Assembly: GCA_023053545.1 (NCBI GenBank) | Contig: JAKZAN010000004.1 | Span: forward strand, 1 to 64,000 | Source: Lepidurus packardi | Lineage: Eukaryota > Arthropoda > Branchiopoda > Notostraca > Triopsidae | DNA length: 64,000 nt | Direction: 5' to 3' | In this document: piece after piece, positions 34,104-43,892 of the stretch | How positions within the stretch are numbered: the first letter of the stretch is position 1 | How the letters are laid out: each line of letters starts with the position of its first letter | Notes under the pieces: generated by a model | Databases searched by the model: none | Told to the model about the DNA's origin: nothing | What the model saw: the letters and a program-made list of their open reading frames with translations, nothing else | Translations under genes and position numbers: made by a program

Positions 34104-36161
34104 TTGGATCGCAAGCTCAGACAAGAAACCAGCAGCAACAGACTGGATCTCCTTCGTCAAGAAGATGGTGGTGTTTTTCCAGATGGAAGACTGAAGCTAA
34201 ACTACATAGCAGAGAAATTGCTAGAAGGTGTACCAACCAGAGATCCACAGAGCTCAGCTCCCATGAAGACTTCTAGTCATTCGTCGAGACGAACAAACAC
34301 GCGCAGTTCGTTGAAGCCAGAATTCTCAATGGAAGAAATCTCTGATTTACTCCGAAAATTACGGCCTAACAAAGCAGCCGGTGTCGACGACATCCAATCA
34401 ACTGTCCTCAAAGCAGTATGGCGGGTCATTGATAGACCGGTACTGAACATCTTCAACGCATCTCTCTCCCTCGGGTATTTTCCAAAGTCATGGAAAACGG
34501 CAAAAGTTCTCCCTCTTCCAAAACCCGGAAAACCGGACCACCATTCAATAAAGAGCTTCCGCCCAATTGCGCTGCTCCTCATCCTGGGTAAACTGCTGGA
34601 GAAAGCTGTCGCCAGAAGATTTCAAGCTTATCTAGAAGAGCACCATATCCTATCCGACTCGCAATGGGGTTTTAGACCAGGGAGATCCACGACGGATGCC
34701 CTGTTATCCCTCAGCAACGCAGCACTCGAAAGCTTCGACAAACGTAAAGTCCACACAGCTCTACTTTTGGATATCAAAGGGGCGTTCGATAATGTCGATC
34801 ACGTCAAACTGGTGGAAGTACTACGTAAATTAAAAATCCCATCAAAACTGTTAGAATGGACCAGAAGTTTTCTCCAAGATCGACTAGCGTTTGTGGCACA
34901 CGGGTCCGACAGGAGTGACACATATCACATCCGGAAAGGAGTCCCTCAAGGGTCCCCTCTATCCCCAGTCCTCTTCCTCACCTATATCGACGGCTCGCTT
35001 AGCGTCATAAAGCGAAAGCGCATTGGATCCAAGCTTTTTGCCGACGATCTGCTCCTTGACACCTCAGGATCATCAAGCGAAAAGAATGTGGAGTTTCTCG
35101 CTAAGAACCTGTCTGCCCTTGAAAAGTGGGGGAAAAGATTACGATTGGAGTTCTCCAAGGAAAAAACGGAGCTAATCCACTTTTCGCGTAAACGAACTCC
35201 GGAAGTTGCTCCCCTAGTCTGGGGTACATCGGTAATCCAACCGAAAGAGACCGTTCGGTACCTCGGGTTGACGTACGATTCGAAGTTGTCATGGAAAGCA
35301 CACGTAGCCCGTGTGGCGACCCAAAGCTTCCTAATCACGCAAAGAATTAGGAAACTGTCACAAGTCTCAAAGTCGATCTACTGCTCCCAACTTCGAACGC
35401 TTTTCCAGGCCACGGTCGTGTCAAAAATGCGATATGGTTACCCGGCCTGGTGCAACGCCTCAAGCACCTGTCTTCGACCCCTGAAGCAAGCATACAGACA
35501 AGGTCTGCTAACAGTAACTGGCACCTTAAGGACAACTCCAACTACTGCTCTTGAAGTTGAGACAGGCTTACTACCCTTGGACCTTCTCCTGGAATCCGTG
35601 TTACTACGACATTTTGGTTCCAGAAGTTGGAATTGTTGGCCTACCACACCAATCCAACCAAAGCACAAGTCATATACTTCGTGCCCAGAGAGAGCACGCC
35701 AGCTCCTGTCCATTACATGGGCCAATAGACCCGAAAGCCAAGCCGAAGCCCTCCACTGGATCAAAGAAGCGACGATGAAGAAGTGGTTAAGCCGATGGGA
35801 AGAAGTAGAGAGCCCCCTAAAGGATCTTAACGTTGGACCCTGCAGCCGCAGTATCGTGGACGTAAAACTCCATCGTCGGATCATCAGTAAGCTGATCCAG
35901 ATACGAACAACTCATTTCCCGACGAAGTCCTACCTACTGCGCACTGGTAAAGGGACATCGGCCAGGTGTTCTTGCCAAGATCGTTCTTTCCAAAATCTCT
36001 CCCACTTGATATTCCATTGTCGCAATTTGAACAGGGAAAGAGCCATGTTGCTCAGAGATTTAAGCAGGCACAAAGTGCACTTCAACCCTCAAGAAATTTT
36101 GTCAAACCCAAAGCTATTCCCATCTATCATTAAATTTATGGAAGCGGCCAAGCATATGTAA
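34104..36161 (+). CDS. LINE copy B partial ORF2: reverse transcriptase and C-terminal domain
   Basis: Open frame of about 685 residues, cut at its 5' end (the natural frame enters from about 34098, WNLDRKLRQ). The RT domain includes LKPEFSMEEISDLL, LLDIKGAFDNVDH, KGVPQGSPLSPVLF and the FADDLLLD active site near residue 311. The C-terminal CSCQ..F....HLIFHC motif is near residue 622. It aligns end to end with copy A ORF2 and is intact where copy A has its stop. The endonuclease domain is missing, so the copy is non-autonomous despite the open frame. Confidence 0.88.
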   Translation: MDRKLRQETSSNRLDLLRQEDGGVFPDGRLKLNYIAEKLLEGVPTRDPQSSAPMKTSSHSSRRTNTRSSLKPEFSMEEISDLLRKLRPNKAAGVDDIQSTVLKAVWRVIDRPVLNIFNASLSLGYFPKSWKTAKVLPLPKPGKPDHHSIKSFRPIALLLILGKLLEKAVARRFQAYLEEHHILSDSQWGFRPGRSTTDALLSLSNAALESFDKRKVHTALLLDIKGAFDNVDHVKLVEVLRKLKIPSKLLEWTRSFLQDRLAFVAHGSDRSDTYHIRKGVPQGSPLSPVLFLTYIDGSLSVIKRKRIGSKLFADDLLLDTSGSSSEKNVEFLAKNLSALEKWGKRLRLEFSKEKTELIHFSRKRTPEVAPLVWGTSVIQPKETVRYLGLTYDSKLSWKAHVARVATQSFLITQRIRKLSQVSKSIYCSQLRTLFQATVVSKMRYGYPAWCNASSTCLRPLKQAYRQGLLTVTGTLRTTPTTALEVETGLLPLDLLLESVLLRHFGSRSWNCWPTTPIQPKHKSYTSCPERARQLLSITWANRPESQAEALHWIKEATMKKWLSRWEEVESPLKDLNVGPCSRSIVDVKLHRRIISKLIQIRTTHFPTKSYLLRTGKGTSARCSCQDRSFQNLSHLIFHCRNLNRERAMLLRDLSRHKVHFNPQEILSNPKLFPSIIKFMEAAKHM

Positions 36162-36291
36162 ATAGCCACCACCCCCTCATTATCCCCCTCCCCCCCCCAA
36201 ATGTACCCTGTGCATACTCCCTTCAGTGCATTTGGTATTTTGACTTTAGTGTATATTGTGTACTGCGTTGATGTACAAATTCGACCGTTCA

Positions 36292-36319
36292 CCGTAACAG
36301 GCGTCAGCCTACGCGGGTT
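36292..36319 (+). other. 3' UTR stem-loop of LINE copy B
   Basis: AGGC-GTCA-GCCT forms the inner hairpin and CCG/CGG an outer stem, ending about 12 bases before the AATAAA/poly-A tail. Same place and shape as the copy A hairpin, while the outer arms differ in sequence yet still pair. Confidence 0.55.
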
Positions 36320-36339
36320 AAATAAATTTAAAAAAAAAA

Positions 36340-36404
36340 TTATTAAAGGATGTGAACCTTTGTATCTTATTTTCAAGACAAGCGCTTTCCTTTCAGCCAA
36401 ATAA
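36340..36404 (-). tRNA. trnS2: tRNA-Ser(UGA), NUMT copy
   Basis: On the minus strand the arm CTTGT-CTTGAAA-ATAAG gives anticodon TGA. The acceptor arms TTATT and AATAA pair and the T arm AAGG/CCTT is intact. It sits between nad1 and cob as expected. Its 3' end overlaps the target duplication of LINE copy B. Confidence 0.72.
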
Positions 36405-36407
36405 TTT

Positions 36408-37090
36408 TTAAACTAGGTTATCTCATAATTTGAGTAGTAAGGGGTTAACAAAGTAATAAGAGAAGTATATTATAGTTAAGATTTGTCCTGTTAAAATAAA
36501 GGGTTCTTCGACAGGTCGTGCACCAATTCAGGTTAATAAAATTACAGTAGCTACTAATAATCAAAAATAGATTTGATTAATAGGGTAAAATTCTAACCCC
36601 CGAAACCTTCTACTATGGAAAATAGGCAGAGTGCTTAAAATTAGGATGGATATTAATAAAGCAATAACCCTCATAATTTATTAGGGATAGATCGAAGAAT
36701 GGCATATGCAAATAAAAAATACCATTCAGGATGAATGTGGGCTGGAGTGACCAATGGGTTTGCTGGGATGAAGTTGTCGGGATCTCCCAAGAAATAGGGT
36801 TCTAATAAACTAAGAATTACTAAAAGTATTAATATAATAATAAATCCTACTAAGTCCTTGATTCTGAAGTAAGGGTGGAACGGGATTTTATCTATATCTC
36901 TAACCACTCCAATAGGGTTATTTGATCCTGTTTGATGTAAAAATAGTAAGTGGATTATAGTAATTGCCACAATAAGGAAAGGGAGTAAAAAATGGATTGT
37001 AAAAAATCGAGTTAATGTAGGGTTGTCAACTGCAAATCCACCTCAAATTCATTGCACAATATTATCACCTACATAGGGAATAGCTGATAC
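36408..37090 (-). pseudogene. cob: Cytochrome b, 3' part, NUMT copy
   Basis: Reads (minus strand, mitochondrial code) [49 protein letters not shown] and [16 protein letters not shown], ending with TAA at 36408-36410. One base is missing in the LWGVIALL region (about 36666-36675), which shifts the frame. The 5' part lies at 42863-43312; the BEL element separates them within codons for NLVSAIPYV, flanked by the duplicated GATAC. Confidence 0.93.
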
Positions 37091-37202
37091 TTTATAAGCA
37101 CAACACAAAGTATTAGACTCTTCTTAACTAAGTTGTGAATATATAGTAATGTATACAAAACTCATTTGATGGAGTCGGGTCACGGTCCTTTATTTCCATA
37201 TA
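37091..37202 (-). repeat. BEL 3' LTR (112 bp)
   Basis: Same sequence as 42751-42862. Read on the element strand it starts TATATGGAAATAAAGG and ends TTGTGCTTATAAA. The usual TG...CA ends are absent. AATAAA near its start can serve as a poly-A signal. A purine-rich GAGAGGGGCGCTGGGGCGGG tract lies about 35 bp upstream on the element strand and is the likely polypurine tract. Confidence 0.85.
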
Positions 37203-37264
37203 CCATACACCTCTAACCTGCCAATAATAGCAGGAGCCCCGCCCCAGCGCCCCTCTCGGGTACA

Positions 37265-40200
37265 TCAAACATACCTGGCGGGAATTCTAACTTTTCTACC
37301 TCTCCTGGTATATTGTTCCCCGACATCCTCCCCACCATGAGAATCCGGGGGCTGATTCTCATCACGTAACTCTTCGGATGGTGGATCACGATGGGAGTCT
37401 TCAATTTTCTGATCTTCTTTTCTTCCGCTGATGCTGAGTTCTAGTGGGTGTATCTTTTGAATTGGACGACGCAAAATGTTTCGTTTGGTGCGAATGCTGC
37501 AACTGCGGACTAGCTTGTCTCTTCCTTCGTAAACGTCCTCGATAACTCCCATCTTCCATTGCATGCGGGGTAAGTTGTCTTCGGAGATCAACACAACGTC
37601 ACCCGGTTTCAACGGGTTTTTGTTGTGCTTTCGCCATTTCGATACCAAGGTTAACTCCTTCAGGTAATCTTCTTTCCACCGTTTCCACAGATCTTCCAAG
37701 ATCTTCTCTCTATTTTCTAAGAACTCTTTCAAAATATCAGATTGACTCAAAAATTCGGGATCATTCTTAGGTACGGAGTCAGGTAACAAACAATAGGTAC
37801 TTGAGATTAGAAAGTTGGCTGGTGACAAAGGTTTGGGTTCAAATGGATCGTCACTACTAAAGGAAATGGGTCTGGAGTTTACAAAACTTTCTACTTCTTT
37901 CAACAAAGTTCTGAGATGTTCTTCATTAACAGAGCTGCGCATCAATACTTTTTTCAAAGCAAGTTTTACAGTTTTGACCATCCGCTCGTAAACGCCACCC
38001 CACCAGGGTGCTCTTTCAATTATGAATTTCCATTCAATCTTGTTCACATTCAGGTACGCAATAAATTCTTCATTTGCTCTGAGAGATTCAATTTCGTCCC
38101 AGATGCTTTGTAGCTCTTTGTTCACCTTCTTGAAAGTCTTGGCGTTGTCTGACCAAATTGTCTTGCAAGGCCCTCTGGTGGCTTGGAATCTTTTCAATGC
38201 ACACCAGAAAGATTGCGAGTCCATGTTGGAGCAGAGTTCTAGGTGTACTGCCCTGATCGTTAGACAAGTAAAAAGGCAAATGTACACCTTCTTCGTTTCT
38301 GCGTTGTCCGTAGTGACGTACAGGGGTCCAGCGAAGTCCAAGCCTGTGACTTCGAACGGGTGATGTCGTGTCACTCTATCTGTAGGAAGTGGAGCCATTT
38401 GCTGGTTTAAGGGTTTTGCTAGTACTTTCCTGCAGGTCGTGCAGTATTTCACGATGGCTTTCACCTTCCTCCTGCCTTGTGCTATCCAGAATTTCTTCCG
38501 TAGCACGTTAAGCGTATCGTTAGTACCGGCATGGCAGTTCTTCTCGTGAAAGTGTCTGACGAGTAAAGTTGCTATGTGGCAGTCGCTTGGTAACAGAACC
38601 GGGTGGATCTCATCTTCTAGGAGATCAGCTGCGAAGTTGAGACGTCCCCCCACTCGGAGCACCCCTCTGGCGTCCTGGAAAGGTAAGAAAATGGAAATTT
38701 TGGAATGTTTCCCCAATTCCTTGCCTTTCGTTAAGTTACGGATGTCTTTATCGTAAGCTTCGCGTTGAACTCGCTTGATCCAGTAGGTTTCCGCTTCTTC
38801 TATCTCGGTTAACGAAAAGGGAACACCTTTCTGCGTTTCAGGCATCTTGTTTTTCCAGTGTTTAATTGTACGGAAAACTCTTGCTGTAGTGTTCAGCAAT
38901 CTCGTCCACTTGCTGAAACGGGTGTCATCGATGATTGGGTCTTCAAAGTCCTTAATTATGAGGCAAGTCGATTCTTTGGCGATGATTGCGGTTTCGTCTT
39001 TCTTCTTTGGCCAGTCTCCTTTCGATTTCTTGAGGAATGTGGGTCCTCCCCACCAAATTTGGTCTTCGGCCAAATTTTTCAAGGTCAATCCTCTGGAACA
39101 CTTGTCTGCCGGGTTCAATTTTCCAGGGCAGTGTCTCCATTCTTCGGGATTGGTCAGTGTTTGGATTTCTGAGACTCGATTCGCTATGAAGGGTGATAAG
39201 CCATGGCTGTTAGAGCGAATCCAATTTAATGCGACTTCTGAATCCGACCAATAATACGTAGGTAATTTCTTCTCGAGCTTGAGATCTTCTGTTATTATTT
39301 TCCCCATTCTTGTTGAGATGAGACATGACATTAGCTCCAGTTTCGGAATGGTTAGCTTACCCTTAATCGGGGCTACTAGGGTTTTGGATAAAAGGAAGTT
39401 GACTTCTACTTTTCCATCTTGAGATTCGGCTCTTATATACGCTACTGATCCGTAAGATTTTTCGCTCGCGTCGCAGAAGATGTGCAATTCGAGGTTCTTG
39501 GAGCTTGTTCCAGTAAAGATTCTGCGTGGTATCTTTACAAACGGGAGGTCCTTGGATTCGAGTAGCCAACGTTTCCATTCTTCAGATCTTTGAGCGGAAA
39601 GTTCCTCATCCCATTCTTTTCCTTCACGCCAGAGGTCTTGTATGAAGATTTTCGCACGTACGGTGTACGGCGAGATAAATCCCAAGGGGTCGTAAATCTT
39701 GAATGACCAACTTGTGACTAGTCGTTTTGTTAGCGCTTTGCTTTCGAAATCTTCAGTAGCTATCGGGGTCTTAAATTTGAAGCAGTCATCTCGGGGATCC
39801 CACACAACACCTAAAGTTTTTTCGCTATTGTCTCTTTTTTCTAGGAGGGTGAGATCGAATTCAGGGTCTTCGGGATTTTCTTGACCAGTGATAGCTCGTT
39901 GTAGTTTTGATGAATTCGTCTTCCATTTTCTTAATTCAAATCCAGCAGTTTTCATTATTTCGTTAACGACGTTGTAAAGTATCCAGCCTTTCTCTTCGTT
40001 TTCGGCACCGCTTAGAAGATCGTCAATGTAGAAATCGTCGAGGATGGTTTGCACGCTTTCTGGATGGAATTCTTTAAACTTCAAAGCATGTTCTTTCACG
40101 ATGGCCGTACAAATGAATGGGAACGCGTTCACGCCAAAACAAGCTACCCGGAACTGGTAATCTTGAATTTGACCGTTCTTGAAAAATACAAAGGACAGGT

Positions 40201-42733
40201 AAGGTCTATGGCTCTCTTGAATCCGTACCATTAGAAACATTTGTTTGACGTCAGCGCAGATAGCGACGGCGTGGGATCTAAAGTTCAATAGGATCTTTTG
40301 GAGGTTCGGTACAGGGTTGGGTCCAGGTAAGACAATGTCATTCAAGGAGTTCTCGTTAACTCTTTTAGATGACCCATCAAAACAAAGTCTATACTTTGTA
40401 GTTTCTTTTTCGGGACGGATCACCATGTGATGTGGTAAGTACCGGAATTCTCCCTCTTTTTCTTCATGGGGAGGTTTTTCTTCTACGTGTCCTTTGTCTA
40501 TGTGCTCTTGAATAGCCTCTTCATAGGCTTTCTTCAAAACGGGATTCTTAGTCATTCTTTTTTCTTGTTGAAGCAGACGCTTGACAGCTTCTTCACGGTT
40601 ATTCTTCAGAATTCGTTTTTCAGGGGGCATAGGGAGTCCAACTTCGTAGTACCCATCTTTAAATTTTAGAGATTTTTTGAAAAGCTTCACTGCGAGTTCT
40701 TCCTCTTTGCTCAAAGGGTTGTTAATTTCTTGGGGGTTTATTCCGAGAGTTTCCAAGGTCCAAAATTTTTTCACGTTTTCGTTCAATTCTTGATTTGAGA
40801 TCGTAACTAAGGAAATCACTTCTCCTGCTGGTTTTCTGGTGTCTACGCCAGATAAAATCCATCCGACTTTAGATTCAAGAAGAACAGGTGTCCGGGGTGC
40901 GTTGATCCTTAGGGTGAGTCCTGTGAAGAATTCCCACTCGTCTTCTGTTCCAACAAGTAGATCCACTGGCATCGGTTCCTCCCAAACGTTGTCTGCCAAG
41001 TCGACTTCCGATAAATGGATCGTGATGTCTGATTTACTTCCAACTTGTTTGTATTCTGTATGGAAGATGCTGGGGTCTAAGGGCTTTCTTACTAAGGGGT
41101 CGATAATGTGTTTCGTCGAGGTAGCTACAATGTGGATGGCCTCTTCCTCGGGATCTTGGGTGAGAATTTTCAGTTCGTAGATACCGTTTTCGCCTCGGGT
41201 TCTTTTTCCGCCGAAAATCTGGGTTGAAGTTTCTTCGTAATCAAAGGGTTCTAAGAATTCGGCAATCTCGTCCGTTATCCAATTTCGGTTCGAAGCTGAG
41301 TCAAAAAGAATTCGGATTTTCTTTCTTTCTCCTTGAGGATTTTCCAGGCATACTAATGCGGTCCTGAAAATGGCTTGCTTCTTTTCGCTGATATATTCGC
41401 TCTTTGTCATCAAGGTCGTAGCTTCGGCATTCGCATCTTCTTTCTTTTCTGTTCGATGGAGCAAGGTGTGGTGCGGTTCGTTGCAAATTCTGCATTTCAC
41501 GTTTCCTCGTTCGGGGCAGTCTCTCGCCAGATGGCCCTTCTTCAAGCATCCGTAGCATGCTCCGTTGGACTTCAAGGTCTGGTATCTTTTTATGACCGAA
41601 ATCTTCTTCCCCTCCTCACACTGGTTCGGGTTGCAGTTACTCTTCTTACAGAATCCACAGGCGCCCTCTTTGGCTACAACACGGTCTTCTTGAATAGCTG
41701 CAAGGGTCGAAGCAGTTGCAGGTGGGATTTTCTTCTTCGGTTCCTTCTTTTCTCCAGATCTTGACATCGCGAACCCTTCTCTTGCTTCCACTTCGGTTAG
41801 GATATGCTGCATAAGAGGCTCCAAGGCAGGCAGCTGCCCGCTCGGATTTTTCCTCTTCCATTCTAAATACAGCTCTTCGGGAATCTTCGAAAGGAGGTTT
41901 GAAACGACTGCAGTGGCATATTGATCTCTGGGGTAATTAAGTGTTTCTAAGGATTGAACGTGGAACTCGACAGACTCGTATAGTTCGCGAAGTTTGGGAA
42001 TGTCTTGAATTGATACTTCTTCTATTTTCCAGATCGAAGATAAATGTTGTTGAACTATCAAGTCGTCACGGCCATACTTCTTGACTAGGCGGTCCACTGC
42101 TATGGGGTAATTTGCGTCCGTTAACGGCATCCCTCGAATGGTTTTTGACGCGGGCTCTTCAAGGAGGCTCTTGAGGTAGGTGAACTTCTCGCCTGGCGAA
42201 AGGTCGTCGTCTGAATCTATGGCTGATTTGAATGAATCCCAAAATTCTGGCCACTCGTACCAATTTTCTCCATTAAACTTCTTTAACGCGATTTTGGGCT
42301 TCGAGAAATGATTCTTGTTTCGCCCTGTCAAAGGGAAGGGGAATAAACCGCTTACATTCTGGCTTCTTTCGGATTCAGTTTTCTTCTCTATTTCCTTAAG
42401 AACTGTTTTGGCTTCGTGCTTCAAGTCGAACGTCGATTCACCAAACGTCTCGGCATTCTCGATTTCCTTTTCCATCTCGTTCAGGTCAATTAGGTCCAAT
42501 GCCTTTTCGTTGAGAGCTTTTAACGTAGATTCTTGGATTTCCAGTTTTTCTAGTGTCTTCTGAAGTGCCTCGACGTCTCGGTCATCTTTGTCGAGTTCTT
42601 GACGTAAACGGTTTACCAGTTTAGTCACTTGGCCTTTGTAAGCCGCTCTTCTTCTGATCAGCCTATCAAGCTCCATGCTTGATTCTACTTCAAGCGTCTT
42701 GATTCCGGGATTATCTCCTTTTACAGTTGCCAT
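37265..42733 (-). CDS. BEL/Pao gag-pol polyprotein
   Basis: Intact 1822-residue frame from ATG. Gag is residues 1 to about 430 and ends in zinc knuckles (CGFCKKSNC near 356, CYGCLKKGHLARDC near 386, CRICNEPHH). The aspartic protease has ILFDSASNRNWI near 474. The reverse transcriptase active site is YIDDLLSG near 899, and RNase H follows (HIFCDASEKSYGSVAYI). The integrase has an H2C2 finger near 1393-1430 (HFHEKNCHAG...CTTCRK) and DDE residues in GLDFAGPL, IWSDNAKTF and PWWGGVYERMVK (about 1464, 1527, 1581). A DUF5641-like tail (PGDVVLISEDNLPRMQWKMG) closes the protein, as is usual for Pao/BEL. All catalytic motifs are present. Confidence 0.95.
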   Translation of the reverse strand: MATVKGDNPGIKTLEVESSMELDRLIRRRAAYKGQVTKLVNRLRQELDKDDRDVEALQKTLEKLEIQESTLKALNEKALDLIDLNEMEKEIENAETFGESTFDLKHEAKTVLKEIEKKTESERSQNVSGLFPFPLTGRNKNHFSKPKIALKKFNGENWYEWPEFWDSFKSAIDSDDDLSPGEKFTYLKSLLEEPASKTIRGMPLTDANYPIAVDRLVKKYGRDDLIVQQHLSSIWKIEEVSIQDIPKLRELYESVEFHVQSLETLNYPRDQYATAVVSNLLSKIPEELYLEWKRKNPSGQLPALEPLMQHILTEVEAREGFAMSRSGEKKEPKKKIPPATASTLAAIQEDRVVAKEGACGFCKKSNCNPNQCEEGKKISVIKRYQTLKSNGACYGCLKKGHLARDCPERGNVKCRICNEPHHTLLHRTEKKEDANAEATTLMTKSEYISEKKQAIFRTALVCLENPQGERKKIRILFDSASNRNWITDEIAEFLEPFDYEETSTQIFGGKRTRGENGIYELKILTQDPEEEAIHIVATSTKHIIDPLVRKPLDPSIFHTEYKQVGSKSDITIHLSEVDLADNVWEEPMPVDLLVGTEDEWEFFTGLTLRINAPRTPVLLESKVGWILSGVDTRKPAGEVISLVTISNQELNENVKKFWTLETLGINPQEINNPLSKEEELAVKLFKKSLKFKDGYYEVGLPMPPEKRILKNNREEAVKRLLQQEKRMTKNPVLKKAYEEAIQEHIDKGHVEEKPPHEEKEGEFRYLPHHMVIRPEKETTKYRLCFDGSSKRVNENSLNDIVLPGPNPVPNLQKILLNFRSHAVAICADVKQMFLMVRIQESHRPYLSFVFFKNGQIQDYQFRVACFGVNAFPFICTAIVKEHALKFKEFHPESVQTILDDFYIDDLLSGAENEEKGWILYNVVNEIMKTAGFELRKWKTNSSKLQRAITGQENPEDPEFDLTLLEKRDNSEKTLGVVWDPRDDCFKFKTPIATEDFESKALTKRLVTSWSFKIYDPLGFISPYTVRAKIFIQDLWREGKEWDEELSAQRSEEWKRWLLESKDLPFVKIPRRIFTGTSSKNLELHIFCDASEKSYGSVAYIRAESQDGKVEVNFLLSKTLVAPIKGKLTIPKLELMSCLISTRMGKIITEDLKLEKKLPTYYWSDSEVALNWIRSNSHGLSPFIANRVSEIQTLTNPEEWRHCPGKLNPADKCSRGLTLKNLAEDQIWWGGPTFLKKSKGDWPKKKDETAIIAKESTCLIIKDFEDPIIDDTRFSKWTRLLNTTARVFRTIKHWKNKMPETQKGVPFSLTEIEEAETYWIKRVQREAYDKDIRNLTKGKELGKHSKISIFLPFQDARGVLRVGGRLNFAADLLEDEIHPVLLPSDCHIATLLVRHFHEKNCHAGTNDTLNVLRKKFWIAQGRRKVKAIVKYCTTCRKVLAKPLNQQMAPLPTDRVTRHHPFEVTGLDFAGPLYVTTDNAETKKVYICLFTCLTIRAVHLELCSNMDSQSFWCALKRFQATRGPCKTIWSDNAKTFKKVNKELQSIWDEIESLRANEEFIAYLNVNKIEWKFIIERAPWWGGVYERMVKTVKLALKKVLMRSSVNEEHLRTLLKEVESFVNSRPISFSSDDPFEPKPLSPANFLISSTYCLLPDSVPKNDPEFLSQSDILKEFLENREKILEDLWKRWKEDYLKELTLVSKWRKHNKNPLKPGDVVLISEDNLPRMQWKMGVIEDVYEGRDKLVRSCSIRTKRNILRRPIQKIHPLELSISGRKEDQKIEDSHRDPPSEELRDENQPPDSHGGEDVGEQYTRRGRKVRIPARYV

Positions 42734-42750
42734 CCGGCCCGGAGGACCAT
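42734..42750 (-). promoter_or_regulatory. Candidate primer-binding site of the BEL element
   Basis: Directly inside the 5' LTR the element reads TGGTCCTCCGGGCCGG, starting with TGG as tRNA-primed sites do. The polyprotein ATG follows at once, so leader and gag are almost fused. I cannot say which tRNA primes it. Confidence 0.5.
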
Positions 42751-42862
42751 TTTATAAGCACAACACAAAGTATTAGACTCTTCTTAACTAAGTTGTGAAT
42801 ATATAGTAATGTATACAAAACTCATTTGATGGAGTCGGGTCACGGTCCTTTATTTCCATATA
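42751..42862 (-). repeat. BEL 5' LTR (112 bp)
   Basis: Matches the 3' LTR at 37091-37202 over 112 bp with no difference I can see. On the element strand it carries the promoter side. It is followed by the target duplication GATAC and the 5' part of cob. Confidence 0.85.
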
Positions 42863-43312
42863 GATACTAAGTTAGTGATTACTGTTGCCCCCCAAAAAGA
42901 TATTTGTCCTCATGGTAGAACGTAACCTATAAATGCGGCTCCTATAACTAATAATAAGAGTATGATTCCTACCAATCATGTTAGAGTGAATAAATAAGAT
43001 CCATAATATATTCCTCGTCCGATATGGAAGTATAGACAAATAAAGAAAAAATAGGCTCAATTTGCGTGCAAAGTTCGTAAAAATCAACCATAATTAACAT
43101 CACGACAAATATGGGCTACTCTAGAAAAAGCTAGGTCTAAATGGGCAGAGAAGTGTATTGCAAGAAATAAACCAATGATGATTTGAATTATTAGGCATAA
43201 ACCTAGAAGAGAACCAAAATTTCATCAAACATTGATATTTGATGGAGCAGGTAGGTCGATTAATGCATTATTAATGATTTTAATCATAGGGTGAGATTTT
43301 CGTAGTTAACAT
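42863..43312 (-). pseudogene. cob: Cytochrome b, 5' part, NUMT copy
   Basis: Opens with ATG at 43312 (MLTTKISPMIKIINNALID) and continues [48 protein letters not shown] and [20 protein letters not shown]. It is open in the mitochondrial code. One odd residue is Trp (TGA) in LHANWA where Gly is usual, a likely G-to-T change after transfer. Confidence 0.93.
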
Positions 43313-43815
43313 TATTTTTGTAACCGGAGAGAGTCTTCTATCAAATTTAATAAGGTTGACTACAACTAATAAGCATAGTAGAAGATAGGAAATAAGAAAA
43401 AATGTAATTGGAAATGATATTGGTCTATAAATTTTAATTAGAAAAGATTTATAGCTTGTTAAAATTATTCATTTATGTATTAATAGATTAGTTCATGAAT
43501 TTTCTTTATTTAAATAAATGATTATTAATAATAGAATACTAGATACAGCAATTATAGTGAACTTATATGGGTTAAATTTAAATAATTCGTTTGATGCTAG
43601 TCTATAAATATAAATAAATAATACTAATAAACCACCCAAAAAAATTAAAAAAGTGTATATGAAAATCAATAGTTTAGAAATAAGAATCCTGCTATTAAAC
43701 AAATTAAAAGTCTTTGAATTATTAAGCTCAGCCCTATAGATAATGGGTGAGTGAGTGTTATAAATAAAAAGGAGTTTATTAATAAAAAGAATGATAGGAT
43801 ATTGTATATTAGCAT
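43313..43815 (-). pseudogene. nad6: NADH dehydrogenase subunit 6, NUMT copy
   Basis: Reads MLMYNILSFFLLINSFLF, then FLGGLLVLFIYISSLASNE and KFNPYKFTIIAVSSILL, typical of arthropod ND6 (hydrophobic, with LGGLLVLFIY). One T is missing in the T run just before FLGG (about 43645), which shifts the frame. It adjoins cob in the ancestral arrangement. Confidence 0.88.
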
Positions 43816-43828
43816 AATTAAAAAATAG

Positions 43829-43892
43829 CAAGAAGTAGTTTAAGAAGAATATAAGCTTTGGAAGCTTACGGTATAAATAATTGTTTTCTTGA
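43829..43892 (+). tRNA. trnP: tRNA-Pro(UGG), NUMT copy
   Basis: CAAGAA and TTCTTG pair as the acceptor stem. The arm TAAGC-TTTGGAA-GCTTA gives anticodon TGG. Its neighbours are nad6 and tRNA-Thr, as in ancestral arthropod mtDNA. Confidence 0.78.

Larger units (their letters stand above)
34037..36336 (+). mobile_element. LINE copy B, 5'-truncated, inserted in the NUMT
   Basis: A 2.3-kb plus-strand element framed by a 14-bp direct repeat AAATTATTAAAGGA (34023-34036 and 36337-36350). Its outer As merge with the poly-A tail, so 12 bp are certain. It starts inside ORF2, ahead of the RT domain, and ends with AATAAA-like TTAAATAAATTT and poly-A. About 60 bp at the 5' junction (34037-34098) are short tandem TTTTATAGTT words that belong to neither the LINE nor the mitochondrial gene. 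It belongs to the same family as LINE copy A. Confidence 0.92.
37091..42862 (-). mobile_element. BEL/Pao LTR retrotransposon, apparently intact
   Basis: The element is 5.77 kb and lies between two copies of GATAC (37086-37090 and 42863-42867). Removing it and one GATAC restores the cytochrome b frame exactly. It has 112-bp terminal direct repeats that look identical, and one uninterrupted polyprotein frame. Intact coding and matching LTRs suggest a recent insertion. Confidence 0.93.

Noticed and set aside
38847..41764. Plus-strand frames of 100-135 codons opposite BEL pol
   Set aside because: Antisense shadows of an intact 1822-residue polyprotein.
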